NCBI GenBank assembly: GCA_902792535.1
Contig: CADAZU010000010.1
Span: 1-64,000 of the forward strand
Length of the DNA: 64,000 nucleotides
Reading direction: 5' to 3'
Source of the DNA: an uncultured Bacteroidales bacterium
Lineage (GTDB): Bacteria; Bacteroidota; Bacteroidia; Bacteroidales; Paludibacteraceae
Shown: positions 45,287 to 53,433 of the stretch, piece after piece
How the letters are laid out: each line of letters begins with the position of its first letter
How positions within the stretch are numbered: the stretch's first letter is position 1
Notes under the pieces: generated by a model
What the model was told of the DNA's origin: nothing
Seen by the model: the letters and a program-made list of their open reading frames with translations, nothing else
The model's database searches: none
Program-made: the position numbers and the translations under genes

Positions 45287-46056
45287 ACGTAAGAGATATA
45301 CCTGGTCTTTGGGCTATTAGCGGCTTTGACGGCGAGTACGCAGAGTTCAAGGCAAAAGACGGGCAAGGCTTGTATCGTGGGCTTATTAACCGCAAAGGGG
45401 AAGTCGTTTGGAACGATGGTCTGCGTCACACTATTTTGCAGGTACGTGAGCATCCAACGATATTTTTCAGCATCAGACGCGGAGAAAATGAATTCCGCTA
45501 TTTTGACGTAATTAAGCAGCAATATGTTAAGAAACCGGAAGTGGAACCTCGCCAGAAATCCCAAGCGGAAATTTTGGAGGACGAAACCCCTTGTGTTGAT
45601 ACGATTGATCCGCTTGACCACCATAAGTGCAGTTATAAGCCTCTGAAAGTTTTGACAGAAGATTACCTTGCTTTTGCTGAAGACTTGTATAAGTGGGGTG
45701 TAAGAGACTTGAATGGAAAGGTATTAATTCCTGCTCAATTTACGCATGTTAATTACGGTGGATGTGACACTCATTTCCTAGTAGAAAAAGAGGAAGAGTA
45801 CGGAGTCATTAACATCAATGGTGATTGGATTATCCCGTTTGGAAAATTTGAGTGGCTTTGGTGTCGAGGTGACTATTTCTTGGCACGTAAGGATGGCAAA
45901 GCTGGTATTGTCGATATAGCAGGCAATGTCCTCATCCCGTTCAAATATGAATACCTCCATCCATCTTACGATGAAGGCCTTGACCTCATCTCCGCCAAGA
46001 AAGATGGTGAGTTCTTCTTTATCAACGCCAAGCAAGAAAAAATCGAATTATTTTAA
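45283..46056 (+). CDS. WG-repeat protein 2
   Basis: 257 residues; the ATG overlaps the cpRec stop. WG-type units are YRGLINRKGEVVWN, KWGVRDLNGKVLIPAQF, EYGVININGDWIIPF and KAGIVDIAGNVLIPFKYEYL. Its C-terminal LISAKKDGEFFFINAKQEKI parallels the end of WG-repeat protein 1, so the two arose by duplication. There is no signal peptide or membrane segment. It is the last gene of the operon and is convergent with the AAA+ gene across a shared terminator. Confidence 0.85.
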   Translation: MNVRDIPGLWAISGFDGEYAEFKAKDGQGLYRGLINRKGEVVWNDGLRHTILQVREHPTIFFSIRRGENEFRYFDVIKQQYVKKPEVEPRQKSQAEILEDETPCVDTIDPLDHHKCSYKPLKVLTEDYLAFAEDLYKWGVRDLNGKVLIPAQFTHVNYGGCDTHFLVEKEEEYGVININGDWIIPFGKFEWLWCRGDYFLARKDGKAGIVDIAGNVLIPFKYEYLHPSYDEGLDLISAKKDGEFFFINAKQEKIELF

Positions 46057-46078
46057 TTCTCTTCTTTACATAACCCAA

Positions 46079-46115
46079 GCAGCGCAATCTCGTTTGAGAC
46101 TGCGCTGCCTTTCAT
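46079..46115. terminator. Terminator between the WG operon and the AAA+ gene
   Basis: GCAGCGCAATCTC (46079-46091) pairs with GAGACTGCGCTGC (46096-46108) around GTTT, with one wobble pair. T-rich DNA follows on the plus strand, so it mainly terminates the WG operon. Confidence 0.8.
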
Positions 46116-46126
46116 TTAACAGAATC

Positions 46127-47719
46127 CTATCCGTCTCGTCGTGTTGTTGTTAAACAACTCCGTTTTGCACGCTTCCTCTTACGAGCGATATTCTCGATTT
46201 GACCTCCGCTGAACGCATATTGCTTCGCCAACTCGAATGCCTCCATTTCGCTAATTTCCGGCAACATGGCGTGCCAGATATGTTTGCTCTCGTTTGGGGT
46301 TGGCTTCGGGAACTCAATTTTATACAGGAATCGACGCTCAAATGCCTTGTCGAGATTATTGGTGAGGTTTGTAGTTGCAATCATGATTCCCTCCAGATTT
46401 TCCATCTCTTGCAAGATGATATTCTGCATAGCATTTTCCATCTTATCTACGGCAGTTGCTGCTCCTTCATTTCGTTTGCATAGCACCGCGTCTGCCTCGT
46501 TAAACAATAAAATTGGAGCCAATTTGGAGTTCTTGCAGGCCTTACGGTATGTATCGAAAATGGCTTTAGTATTCTTTTCTGTCTCGCCGACAAACTTATC
46601 ACGCAGATTCGGCACTTCCACAATCATAATACCGCGTCCTGTCTTACGAGCTAATTGCAAAACTGACTCGGTCTTTCCAGTTCCCGGTGCTCCGTAGAAG
46701 ATACAAGCGAAGCCACGTCGCATGCCGTGCTTTGTTAAGTTCTCCTGAACAGCAGCAAAACGATCTTCATGCAGCAACGATTCCAACTGTGCCATCTGCT
46801 TACTTACTGAAGCATTGAAGAATAACGGTTTCTCCGTGATACTATCAGCCTTTTGGATATTCTTATCTTCAACCATAGGCGTTGAACAATCTACCTCCGA
46901 GAGGAAGCGTTCTTTGGCAGCATCCGTCAACTTCCATGCGTCTGACTCTACTTGCCCGTTGCTGTCGCTATGTTCAATAAGGCCTGCTTGCTGCAACGGG
47001 TGGATACCTCTTTCCAATAAACGCGCCTGTGAACGCATCTGCCAACGGGATTCTAATAAGTCTTCTATATCTTCTCGAATAACATGATTATCATTATTTT
47101 TGATATATAAATCCATAATCCCGGTGAAAATTATCAAGTCATATTCATCCTTGATCGTCGCCAATTCGCGCGCGATTACCAAATGTTTGTTAGAATCGAT
47201 TAAGACCTGTAAGTCTTCAACAAAATTGATATATGGGATATCATCATGGTCCCTGGCATTTAATAACTTACTCAATGTCGTAAACCATTGATCTATCGTT
47301 AAATTGGCATCCGTTGTAGGAGAATATAGTTTGTCCTCTCGCATGGCGGCAACAACCTCATTGGGCACGGCATAATATAGTTCTCCGTTCCCCCTTTTAT
47401 ATTGAATAAGGAATCTTCTGCTTACTAATTCCTCTATTGCTGCCCATTTTGTAAGGATCTTTACCTGATTGCAATTATAAAAACCTGCAATGTCTTTTAT
47501 CCAGATATGTGAATCTGCAAAATCATTAAAGAAGGCAGCAAGTAGCATAGCTGCATCTTCGGAAAGGCTATTTCGTTTAGCCAACTCTGCAAAATAGGGC
47601 TTAGCAGCATTGATACTTTCCTCCGACATTTTCTTTTCTTCCATCTTCGAGATAATCTCGTCAATCAACTGAATCTGCGTCAACTGCGCTGCGTCTTTTA
47701 CATTCAAATCTGTATTCAT
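46127..47719 (-). CDS. AAA+ ATPase, probably with shortened C-terminus
   Basis: 530 residues. The N-terminal half (about 1-330) is helical and of unknown fold. The AAA+ module has Walker A FYGAPGTGKTES (about 341-352), a Walker-B-like ILLFNEADAVL (about 403-413, with Asn in place of the usual Asp), and an arginine-finger region DKAFERRFLYKIEFP. The lid ends at FSGGQIENIARKR and then turns into a basic, unconserved tail of about 15 residues; related proteins continue further there. It is driven by island promoter 5 on the opposite strand to the rest of the island. A role as the motor of the system is inferred. Confidence 0.85.
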   Translation of the reverse strand: MNTDLNVKDAAQLTQIQLIDEIISKMEEKKMSEESINAAKPYFAELAKRNSLSEDAAMLLAAFFNDFADSHIWIKDIAGFYNCNQVKILTKWAAIEELVSRRFLIQYKRGNGELYYAVPNEVVAAMREDKLYSPTTDANLTIDQWFTTLSKLLNARDHDDIPYINFVEDLQVLIDSNKHLVIARELATIKDEYDLIIFTGIMDLYIKNNDNHVIREDIEDLLESRWQMRSQARLLERGIHPLQQAGLIEHSDSNGQVESDAWKLTDAAKERFLSEVDCSTPMVEDKNIQKADSITEKPLFFNASVSKQMAQLESLLHEDRFAAVQENLTKHGMRRGFACIFYGAPGTGKTESVLQLARKTGRGIMIVEVPNLRDKFVGETEKNTKAIFDTYRKACKNSKLAPILLFNEADAVLCKRNEGAATAVDKMENAMQNIILQEMENLEGIMIATTNLTNNLDKAFERRFLYKIEFPKPTPNESKHIWHAMLPEISEMEAFELAKQYAFSGGQIENIARKRKRAKRSCLTTTRRDG

Positions 47720-47743
47720 ACTCGTAAATTTTTAATTGCGCTG

Positions 47744-47777
47744 CAAAGATACAACACTAAGTTGCCAAATTGTGGCA
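47744..47777 (-). promoter_or_regulatory. Island promoter 5 with variant inverted-repeat operator
   Basis: On the minus strand, TGCCACAATTTGGCA (47777-47763), 11 nt, TATCTTTG (47751-47744), then CAGCG. The repeat arms differ from those of promoters 1-4 (TGCCA/TGGCA instead of TGCCG/CGGCA) but stay complementary. It drives the AAA+ gene. Confidence 0.85.
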
Positions 47778-47816
47778 CACCCTTAATTTTTTTACAACTT
47801 TTATGATTTTTTATCC

Positions 47817-47951
47817 TCGGTCGCAAACTTCAGGATGCAGGGCTAACGATCTCTAAACGCGTGACCAAAGCCAAAACAAATGGGCTATGCACTACCGCAT
47901 CCCCCGCGAAGAACAAGAACTAATGGCTCCGGCATTCAGAGTGGAATAAAT
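47817..47951 (+). pseudogene. Internally deleted hipBA remnant
   Basis: The left part (about 47817-47876) matches the 3' end of the intact hipB gene (48461-48520), and the right part (about 47877-47960) matches the 3' end of hipA and its downstream flank (49688-49770). Everything between, including nearly all of hipA, is missing. The remnant therefore records a second hipBA copy that suffered one internal deletion of about 1.1 kb. It lies between island promoter 5 and the right 45-bp repeat. Confidence 0.85.
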
Positions 47952-47996
47952 CTTTGTACCGGAATAAAAGACGGACTTCGGTCCGTTTTTTTGTGC
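47952..47996 (+). repeat. 45-bp island-boundary repeat, right copy, containing a terminator
   Basis: It is identical to 35100-35144. It directly follows the hipA remnant; its first bases (CTTTGTACC) also occur after the intact hipA gene. Confidence 0.9.
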
Positions 47997-48033
47997 TTGT
48001 TATAGCAGAAAAGGCAAAAAACCATGCAATCTC

Positions 48034-48064
48034 TTGCATATGTGCAATTTTTTTAGTACCTTTG
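48034..48064 (+). promoter_or_regulatory. First promoter upstream of hipB
   Basis: TTG (48034-48036), 20 nt, TACCTTTG (48057-48064). Confidence 0.7.
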
Positions 48065-48149
48065 CACCGTGGATTAGCCAAAATCCGCACCGATATGTCC
48101 TTTGCATTGGGCAAAAACACTCTCTAATCACATTTTTTCGCTTAAATGT

Positions 48150-48180
48150 TTGCATATATGCGCAAAAAGTTGTACCTTTG
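48150..48180 (+). promoter_or_regulatory. Promoter and possible operator of hipBA
   Basis: TTG (48150-48152), 20 nt, TACCTTTG (48173-48180). The -33 element lies in TTTGCATATATGCGCAAA, whose outer arms TTTGC and GCAAA are inverted. This is a plausible binding site for the HipB-like protein. Confidence 0.7.
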
Positions 48181-48214
48181 CGCAGAATTTTGAACATTAA
48201 GTATAAATACACGT

Positions 48215-48520
48215 ATGAAAAGAGCACTATTGCCTAAGCACGAAAGACTACTTCATGATTTAGGAGAAAACATCCGTTTGGCTCGGCTACGGCGTAATTT
48301 GCCTTCTGAACAAGTGGCGGAAAGAGCCGGTATAGCGCGCAACACCCTTATCAAGATAGAGAACGGCGATGAGGGAGTTGCGATAGGCTATTACCTGCGT
48401 GTGCTCATAGTGCTCGGTTTGGAAGAGGATTTGCATTCCGTTGCGCAAGATGATATCCTCGGCCGCAAACTACAAGACGCAGGGCTAACTATCTCTAAAC
48501 GCGTGACTAAAGCTAAATAA
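48215..48520 (+). CDS. hipB: HipB-like XRE-family antitoxin/repressor
   Basis: 101 residues. A Cro/C1-type helix-turn-helix spans about residues 17-72: NIRLARLRRNLPSEQVAERA, then GIARNTLIKIENGDEGVAI. Such proteins bind and neutralise HipA kinase and repress the shared promoter. The gene ends 3 bp before hipA. The C-terminal part (KLQDAGLTISKRVTK) is the segment that also survives in the remnant at 47817. Confidence 0.85.
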   Translation: MKRALLPKHERLLHDLGENIRLARLRRNLPSEQVAERAGIARNTLIKIENGDEGVAIGYYLRVLIVLGLEEDLHSVAQDDILGRKLQDAGLTISKRVTKAK

Positions 48521-48523
48521 TCT

Positions 48524-49759
48524 ATGCAAACGATATACATCTATTTTGACGATTTCCGCGTAGAGAAACCCGTTCTAATGGGGCGTCTGTTTGCGCAACC
48601 TTCACGTGGAAAGGAGATATTCTCGTTTGAGTTTGAGACCGAGTGGTTACAGACTCCATATTGCCGTTTGTTAGACCCGGATTTGCAGTTGTTCAGGGGA
48701 CGGCAGTTCTTGGCGGATGACAAGGCCAACTTTGGTATTTTCACAGACTCCGCTCCGGATAGATGGGGGCGAGTGTTGCTTGAACGCAGAGAGTCCATTC
48801 ACTCAAAAGATGAGCAACGCCCTCGGAAAACACTCATGGAAAGTGACTTCCTCTTAGGAGTTTGTGATAGCACGCGTATGGGTGCGCTACGCCTGAAAAC
48901 AGATTTGAATGGACCTTTCCTTGATGATGACTCGCAATATACGACACCGCCTTTCACTTCCTTGCGCGAACTGGAACAAGCCAGCTTGCATCTGGAAAAC
49001 GATGATGACCCCAATATGCGCAAATGGCTGCAAATCTTATTAGCCCCCGGTTCTTCGTTAGGAGGAGCAAGACCGAAAGCGAATGTGCAAGCACCGGATG
49101 GCTCCTTGTGGATAGCCAAATTCCCGAGTCGAAGCGATCGGCAAGATATAGGAGTATGGGAAGCGGTTGCGATGCAATTAGCCCGTGCTTGCGGCATTAC
49201 TGTCGCCGATTTTGATTGCATCCGGTTCAATCAACACGCGTCATTCTTGACACGCCGTTTTGATCGCACGCAAGACAACAAACGTATTCATTTCACATCT
49301 GCGATGACTATGCTCGGCTATCATGACGGTCATACGGATGGGTGCTCTTATCTGGAGCTCGCCGAGTGGATCGCACGCAACAGTTGCCAGGTGCAAAAAG
49401 ACTTAGAGGAACTATGGAAACGGCTGGTCTTTAATATCGCCATCAGCAACTGCGATGACCACCTGCGCAATCACGGCTTCCTGCTGTCTAAAGAAGGTTG
49501 GAGACTTGCGCCCGCCTATGATTTGAATCCTATGTATTACGGCACCGGATTAAGCCTTAATATTGACGAACATTCCAATGCTTTGGATTTTGAGCTGGCT
49601 ACTGATGTCGCTCCGTACTTCGGTATTGATGCTGCTGAATCTGCTCAAATCGTTGATTCCATCAAACGGCATGTAGCGGATTGGCGCAAATGGGCTATGC
49701 ACTACCGCATCCCCCGCGAAGAACAAGAACTAATGGCTCCGGCATTCAGAGTGGAATAA
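48524..49759 (+). CDS. hipA: HipA-like serine/threonine kinase toxin
   Basis: 411 residues. The N-terminal HipA domain (GRLFAQPSRGKEIFSFEFE) is followed by a kinase domain. The kinase has the P-loop-like LAPGSSLGGARPKA (about residues 172-185), the catalytic loop FNIAISNCDDHLRNHGFLL (about 304-322, with catalytic Asp and Asn), and metal-binding APAYDLNP. HipA of E. coli phosphorylates glutamyl-tRNA synthetase and stops growth; the substrate here is unknown. It forms an operon with hipB. Its last about 25 codons and 3' flank are duplicated in the remnant at 47877-47951. Confidence 0.9.
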   Translation: MQTIYIYFDDFRVEKPVLMGRLFAQPSRGKEIFSFEFETEWLQTPYCRLLDPDLQLFRGRQFLADDKANFGIFTDSAPDRWGRVLLERRESIHSKDEQRPRKTLMESDFLLGVCDSTRMGALRLKTDLNGPFLDDDSQYTTPPFTSLRELEQASLHLENDDDPNMRKWLQILLAPGSSLGGARPKANVQAPDGSLWIAKFPSRSDRQDIGVWEAVAMQLARACGITVADFDCIRFNQHASFLTRRFDRTQDNKRIHFTSAMTMLGYHDGHTDGCSYLELAEWIARNSCQVQKDLEELWKRLVFNIAISNCDDHLRNHGFLLSKEGWRLAPAYDLNPMYYGTGLSLNIDEHSNALDFELATDVAPYFGIDAAESAQIVDSIKRHVADWRKWAMHYRIPREEQELMAPAFRVE

Positions 49760-49775
49760 ATCTTTGTACCCGATT

Positions 49776-50927
49776 ATGTTAGAAGACTACCGTTTTAGCG
49801 AAGAGATGGCATATACCTCCCACCGTCTAATGGTTCGGGGGAAGGACATTGAGATCGGCGGCGTGCTGGGCGCGGCGTTGGTATCTGCGTTACTGGTGGA
49901 CACGGACGAAGGCAACCGCCGCGGCATCGCCATCGACAGCGAAGCGGAGCAGATAGCGTGGATCAAGAAATACGAGCGCGAGGTGCGCCGCGAGGAATGG
50001 GGGATGCTCACCGTGGAGACCCGCCTGCTGAGCGAGGCATATATAGCCGTCGCGACTGAAGAAATGAGCTTTGCGGACATCTGTCCGAACCGCCTGCTTC
50101 TGGACTTGGCGTTACGCCTGACTGACCGCTATATGCGCTATCTGGTCACCGAGACTTTCTGCGCACATATATGGGAGTACTGCCCGTGGCAGGCTCCTTT
50201 TGCGAGTTGGCTGCTCGCCGCAGCGCGGGTAGAGACACGCCGCCAACGCTTCATCCAAATGGACTGGACCGATCCCGCCTTAGTGACCGCACTCGCCGAT
50301 GAGACCAATAATCAATCACCAATGACCAATGACAAATCATCCCCGACCTTGGTGTTCGAAGGCGAAGCGGCAGAGGATATCATGTTCCGCTACCTGAAAT
50401 GGGTTTGGGACACCTATCAGGCGCAGCTGCGCGAGGTGCCGGGTTCGCAACCGCGAGCACCCAAGCACCGCAATTATATTGTGGACCAAGAGACTGATTG
50501 GGGATTCGTCATGGACGAAGTGAACGCGCTGAACGAGGACTCGCAACGCCTCTTTGCGCAATGGATGCTCGACTTTCGGCAGTTCGTCACCAAGCAGCTC
50601 AAGCCGCAGAAACCAGTGCATTTCTGGACAGAAGAGACACCAGAGTTACAGCAACGTCAACTGACCCAATACCTGCGCCTTCAAGAGAAAGAGTGGGATT
50701 ACTATAAATGCCTCTCCGCCGCCATCTATGCCATGCGGCAGATGGGATACGTGCGCCGCGCGTGCTCCGTGCCGGATATAACACGGTGGATGAGCGAGGA
50801 ACTGGCAAAAGACTATACAACCAAGAACAACCGCGACCAGTTCCGCCGAGCTTGGAACGAACTGAGCCGGTATCACGAAGATGTGCGCTATTTCGTACAG
50901 GAACTACAGTACCTTTTAGAAGCCTGA
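49776..50927 (+). CDS. Hypothetical protein downstream of hipA
   Basis: 383 residues from the ATG at 49776 (MLEDYRFSEEMAYTSHRLMV); a TTG at 49764 is also in frame. The protein is soluble, rich in Trp and Arg, and largely helical, with GGVLGAALVSALLVDTDEGN near the N-terminus. I recognise no family. The segment NNQSPMTNDKSSPT is encoded by an AATCACCAATGACC microrepeat (50305-50340) and interrupts otherwise structured sequence, so it is probably a loop. It starts 16 bp after hipA and may be read with it. Confidence 0.6.
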   Translation: MLEDYRFSEEMAYTSHRLMVRGKDIEIGGVLGAALVSALLVDTDEGNRRGIAIDSEAEQIAWIKKYEREVRREEWGMLTVETRLLSEAYIAVATEEMSFADICPNRLLLDLALRLTDRYMRYLVTETFCAHIWEYCPWQAPFASWLLAAARVETRRQRFIQMDWTDPALVTALADETNNQSPMTNDKSSPTLVFEGEAAEDIMFRYLKWVWDTYQAQLREVPGSQPRAPKHRNYIVDQETDWGFVMDEVNALNEDSQRLFAQWMLDFRQFVTKQLKPQKPVHFWTEETPELQQRQLTQYLRLQEKEWDYYKCLSAAIYAMRQMGYVRRACSVPDITRWMSEELAKDYTTKNNRDQFRRAWNELSRYHEDVRYFVQELQYLLEA

Positions 50928-50960
50928 AAGAGATTAACAACACTAAAATATATTTCAGTT

Positions 50961-52277
50961 ATGAGAAACATCATTACCTTTGTACTTTGTACCTTGTCCC
51001 TTTGTACTTTGTCTGCTGCGCCGCGGCGAGTACACACCATCGGAGACAGCACGATGAGCGATTACAAACCCGCCGCAACGCCTAAACGCGGCTGGGGCAT
51101 GTATCTGCAGGCGTTCTTCAATGCCGACTCGGTGAGCGTGAACAACCGAGGCAAATCGGGCGCTTCGACGCGCACGTTCTACGAGACCGACAATCTCTGG
51201 CCGTCCGTCAAGAAGCAGATGAAAGCCGGCGATTACCTCATTATTCAGTTTGCCCACAACGACGAGAAATGCAAAGGCGAGGATGTCTATGTAGAGAACG
51301 CACGCCTGCGCGCTGAGGGCAAGGACACGCTGACCGATATGCGCGGCACAGAACCCAACACGACCTATAAGATGTACTTGCGTCGCTTCATCTCCGAAGC
51401 ACGCGAGATGGGCGTAACGCCGGTTTTGATGTCCCCTATCTGCCGCGCGTATTTTAAGAACGGCAAGATCAGCGATGACGGGCGGCATGTGCTGGCGGCA
51501 GACAAAGACTATGTCCGTTGCATGCAAGAGGTGGCGCAAGAGATGGCTGTTCCATTTCTAGACATGACTGCCCGCAGCCGGGAGTTCTACGAGCAAGAAG
51601 GACAGAACTACTGCATGGCTAACTATTTCAATTGCGGCGACAAGACGCATACTTCCGCTGCCGGAGGTATGGCGATTGCGAGTCTGGCGTACGAACTGAT
51701 CACCAATTCTCCGGAACTGGAGGAACTGAAATCATGGACATCCTTCCCCACCAAAGAAGCTTATTCCGCTTATGCGCAGAACATCGAAGAGGCAGGAAAG
51801 AAAGCAGCTTTTGCCGCCAGCGGCACACCTTTCTCCGAGACTCTGCTTGCCGTCAACCTTCAGAACATCGAGCTCACCAAGAAAGGCTACGTAGCGGCAG
51901 GTGGTCTCTGGCCCGCGGGAGAGATCGACGAGGTAGCAAACCGGTATATCGAATATACGATTGCGGCAGAGAAGAAAAAAGGACTCGTTATTGAGACTAT
52001 TACCCTACCCCTCAAAGCTAAAGGCGGCGCGGGCATGAATATCCATATCAACTATGGTTTTGGCGAGGAGTTCAGCGGCGTGACCACCATCTATGAGAAT
52101 ACCGCGCTGCCGAAGAACAAGAAGATCACGATCCAATTGGATCAACCGATCCTCGTGCCTGCCGGACAAACGCTTCACCTCCGTATCCTGCCGTGGTATG
52201 ACTCCAACGGCAAGCCGCAAGGCAAGAAGTACCTCCAACTCGGCGACCTGAAACTAACCGGCAAGCATCTGCAGTAA
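50961..52277 (+). CDS. Secreted SGNH/GDSL esterase, rhamnogalacturonan acetylesterase type
   Basis: 438 residues. A short signal peptide (MRNIITFVLCTLSLCTLSAA) is encoded by a run of TTTGTAC-like microrepeat units. The SGNH blocks are TIGDSTMSDY (nucleophile Ser), NNRGKSGAST, IIQFAHNDEK and GDKTHTSAAGG (Asp and His), the pattern of CE12 enzymes that remove acetyl groups from pectin. A C-terminal region of about 170 residues looks like an added beta domain. It acts outside the cytoplasm on plant cell-wall polymers, which fits a gut or rumen habitat. No other pectin genes are nearby. Confidence 0.85.
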   Translation: MRNIITFVLCTLSLCTLSAAPRRVHTIGDSTMSDYKPAATPKRGWGMYLQAFFNADSVSVNNRGKSGASTRTFYETDNLWPSVKKQMKAGDYLIIQFAHNDEKCKGEDVYVENARLRAEGKDTLTDMRGTEPNTTYKMYLRRFISEAREMGVTPVLMSPICRAYFKNGKISDDGRHVLAADKDYVRCMQEVAQEMAVPFLDMTARSREFYEQEGQNYCMANYFNCGDKTHTSAAGGMAIASLAYELITNSPELEELKSWTSFPTKEAYSAYAQNIEEAGKKAAFAASGTPFSETLLAVNLQNIELTKKGYVAAGGLWPAGEIDEVANRYIEYTIAAEKKKGLVIETITLPLKAKGGAGMNIHINYGFGEEFSGVTTIYENTALPKNKKITIQLDQPILVPAGQTLHLRILPWYDSNGKPQGKKYLQLGDLKLTGKHLQ

Positions 52278-52370
52278 TTCATTTCCGGTAATACAATTAA
52301 AGCCACCCGAAAAGGTGGCTTTAATTTGCTCTTTCTACTCTGAGCAAAGCGGTCTTTCGACTTTCTACTC

Positions 52371-52841
52371 TTAGTAGCTTGTGCGCTGGGTAGCAGCGTA
52401 ACTGATCTTCAATGCGTACGCGCGGCGGAGCTCCTGTTTGATGTCCGCAATGATACCCATCTTGGTCTCCTTGTCTGCTTTGATCGAAACAGTCATCAAA
52501 CCTTGCTCGCTCTCTTTCATAGACGAACGCTCATTAACGATATACTCGCCAATCTCTTTAGCCTCTGCGAACTGGTCATCCAACTGAATACGTGTCTCAG
52601 CACCATATTGCTTGCGGAACTCTGCGGTCGGCGTACCGACGTAGATATAACGCACGAGGGATTTCTTCTCAAGCTTGGTCAGCTCGGTAGCCTGCGGGTT
52701 CTTGAATTGAACCTTGTAGGTCACCTCCTTCATTGACGTAACAGACATGAAGAAGAACAGCAGCATGAAGATAATATCAGGGAGAGACGACGTGTTGAGC
52801 GCCGGCATCTCGCGTTTCTCATTTCTACGAATCTTTGCCAT
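52371..52841 (-). CDS. exbD: ExbD/TolR-type biopolymer transport protein
   Basis: 156 residues from the ATG at 52841; upstream in-frame codons overlap the previous gene. One N-terminal membrane helix carries the proton-path aspartate (TSSLPDIIFMLLFFFMSVT). The periplasmic domain follows, with SIKADKETKMGIIADIKQEL. It works with ExbB to power TonB-dependent uptake, which is central to nutrition in Bacteroidota. It is the last gene of the exbB-TM-exbD-exbD operon, starting 1 bp after the other exbD. Confidence 0.9.
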   Translation of the reverse strand: MAKIRRNEKREMPALNTSSLPDIIFMLLFFFMSVTSMKEVTYKVQFKNPQATELTKLEKKSLVRYIYVGTPTAEFRKQYGAETRIQLDDQFAEAKEIGEYIVNERSSMKESEQGLMTVSIKADKETKMGIIADIKQELRRAYALKISYAATQRTSY

Positions 52842-52842
52842 G

Positions 52843-53421
52843 TTAGTTACCGTAATTTTTAGGTTCAGCCTCGGAAATCTTCTGAGGATAGATCTTTTGG
52901 ATCTGTTTCTGTTGATCCTCGTCGAGTTCGTTATAGCTCTTGTGGAAATACTTCTGCGCGCATTCTTCACGCAATTCGTTATACGCTGCTACGAGTTCGT
53001 TCTGAACGTCCAGATATGCCTGATACTGGGTATCCACATCGTTTTGGACAGAGATCACGTGATCCTTGGTGTACTTCAGTACGCCGAACGGAGCACCAAA
53101 ATCCTCTTCATACAATTTCGGATAGTAATCGGCATTCTGCTCGTTCTTAATGAACTCCTTAGCTCTCTCTCTAAGTTGCTTCACATCCATCAACTGGCCT
53201 TGCACCATCAGTTGGTTAGCAGAGTTGATCTTCACTACCAACAGGTTACGCTTGTTGATATCCTTGTCCTCCACTTTCTGATCGGGAGGTATAGGAGCAG
53301 GCAGACGGCGAGCCAGTCCCTGGTTCACATCCATAGAGGTGGTCACCAGGAAGAAAATCAGCAACAGGAACGAGATGTCTGCCATAGAGCTGGCATTGAT
53401 CTGTGGGACTTTCTTTGCCAT
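52843..53421 (-). CDS. exbD: ExbD/TolR-type biopolymer transport protein, long form
   Basis: 192 residues. The membrane helix SMADISFLLLIFFLVTTSMD has the essential aspartate. The periplasmic part is longer than in the other ExbD and has an insertion with a coiled-coil-like segment (NELVAAYNELREECAQKY). Two ExbD genes of different length next to one ExbB are usual in Bacteroidales. Confidence 0.9.
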   Translation of the reverse strand: MAKKVPQINASSMADISFLLLIFFLVTTSMDVNQGLARRLPAPIPPDQKVEDKDINKRNLLVVKINSANQLMVQGQLMDVKQLRERAKEFIKNEQNADYYPKLYEEDFGAPFGVLKYTKDHVISVQNDVDTQYQAYLDVQNELVAAYNELREECAQKYFHKSYNELDEDQQKQIQKIYPQKISEAEPKNYGN

Positions 53422-53433
53422 GATAAATGTGTT

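Larger units (their letters stand above)
47997..48214 (+). other. Leader region before hipB with two promoters
   Basis: One canonical promoter lies at 48034-48064 and a second at 48150-48180. Between them there is no gene longer than about 10 codons. The first promoter may once have driven another copy or a short RNA. Confidence 0.6.
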
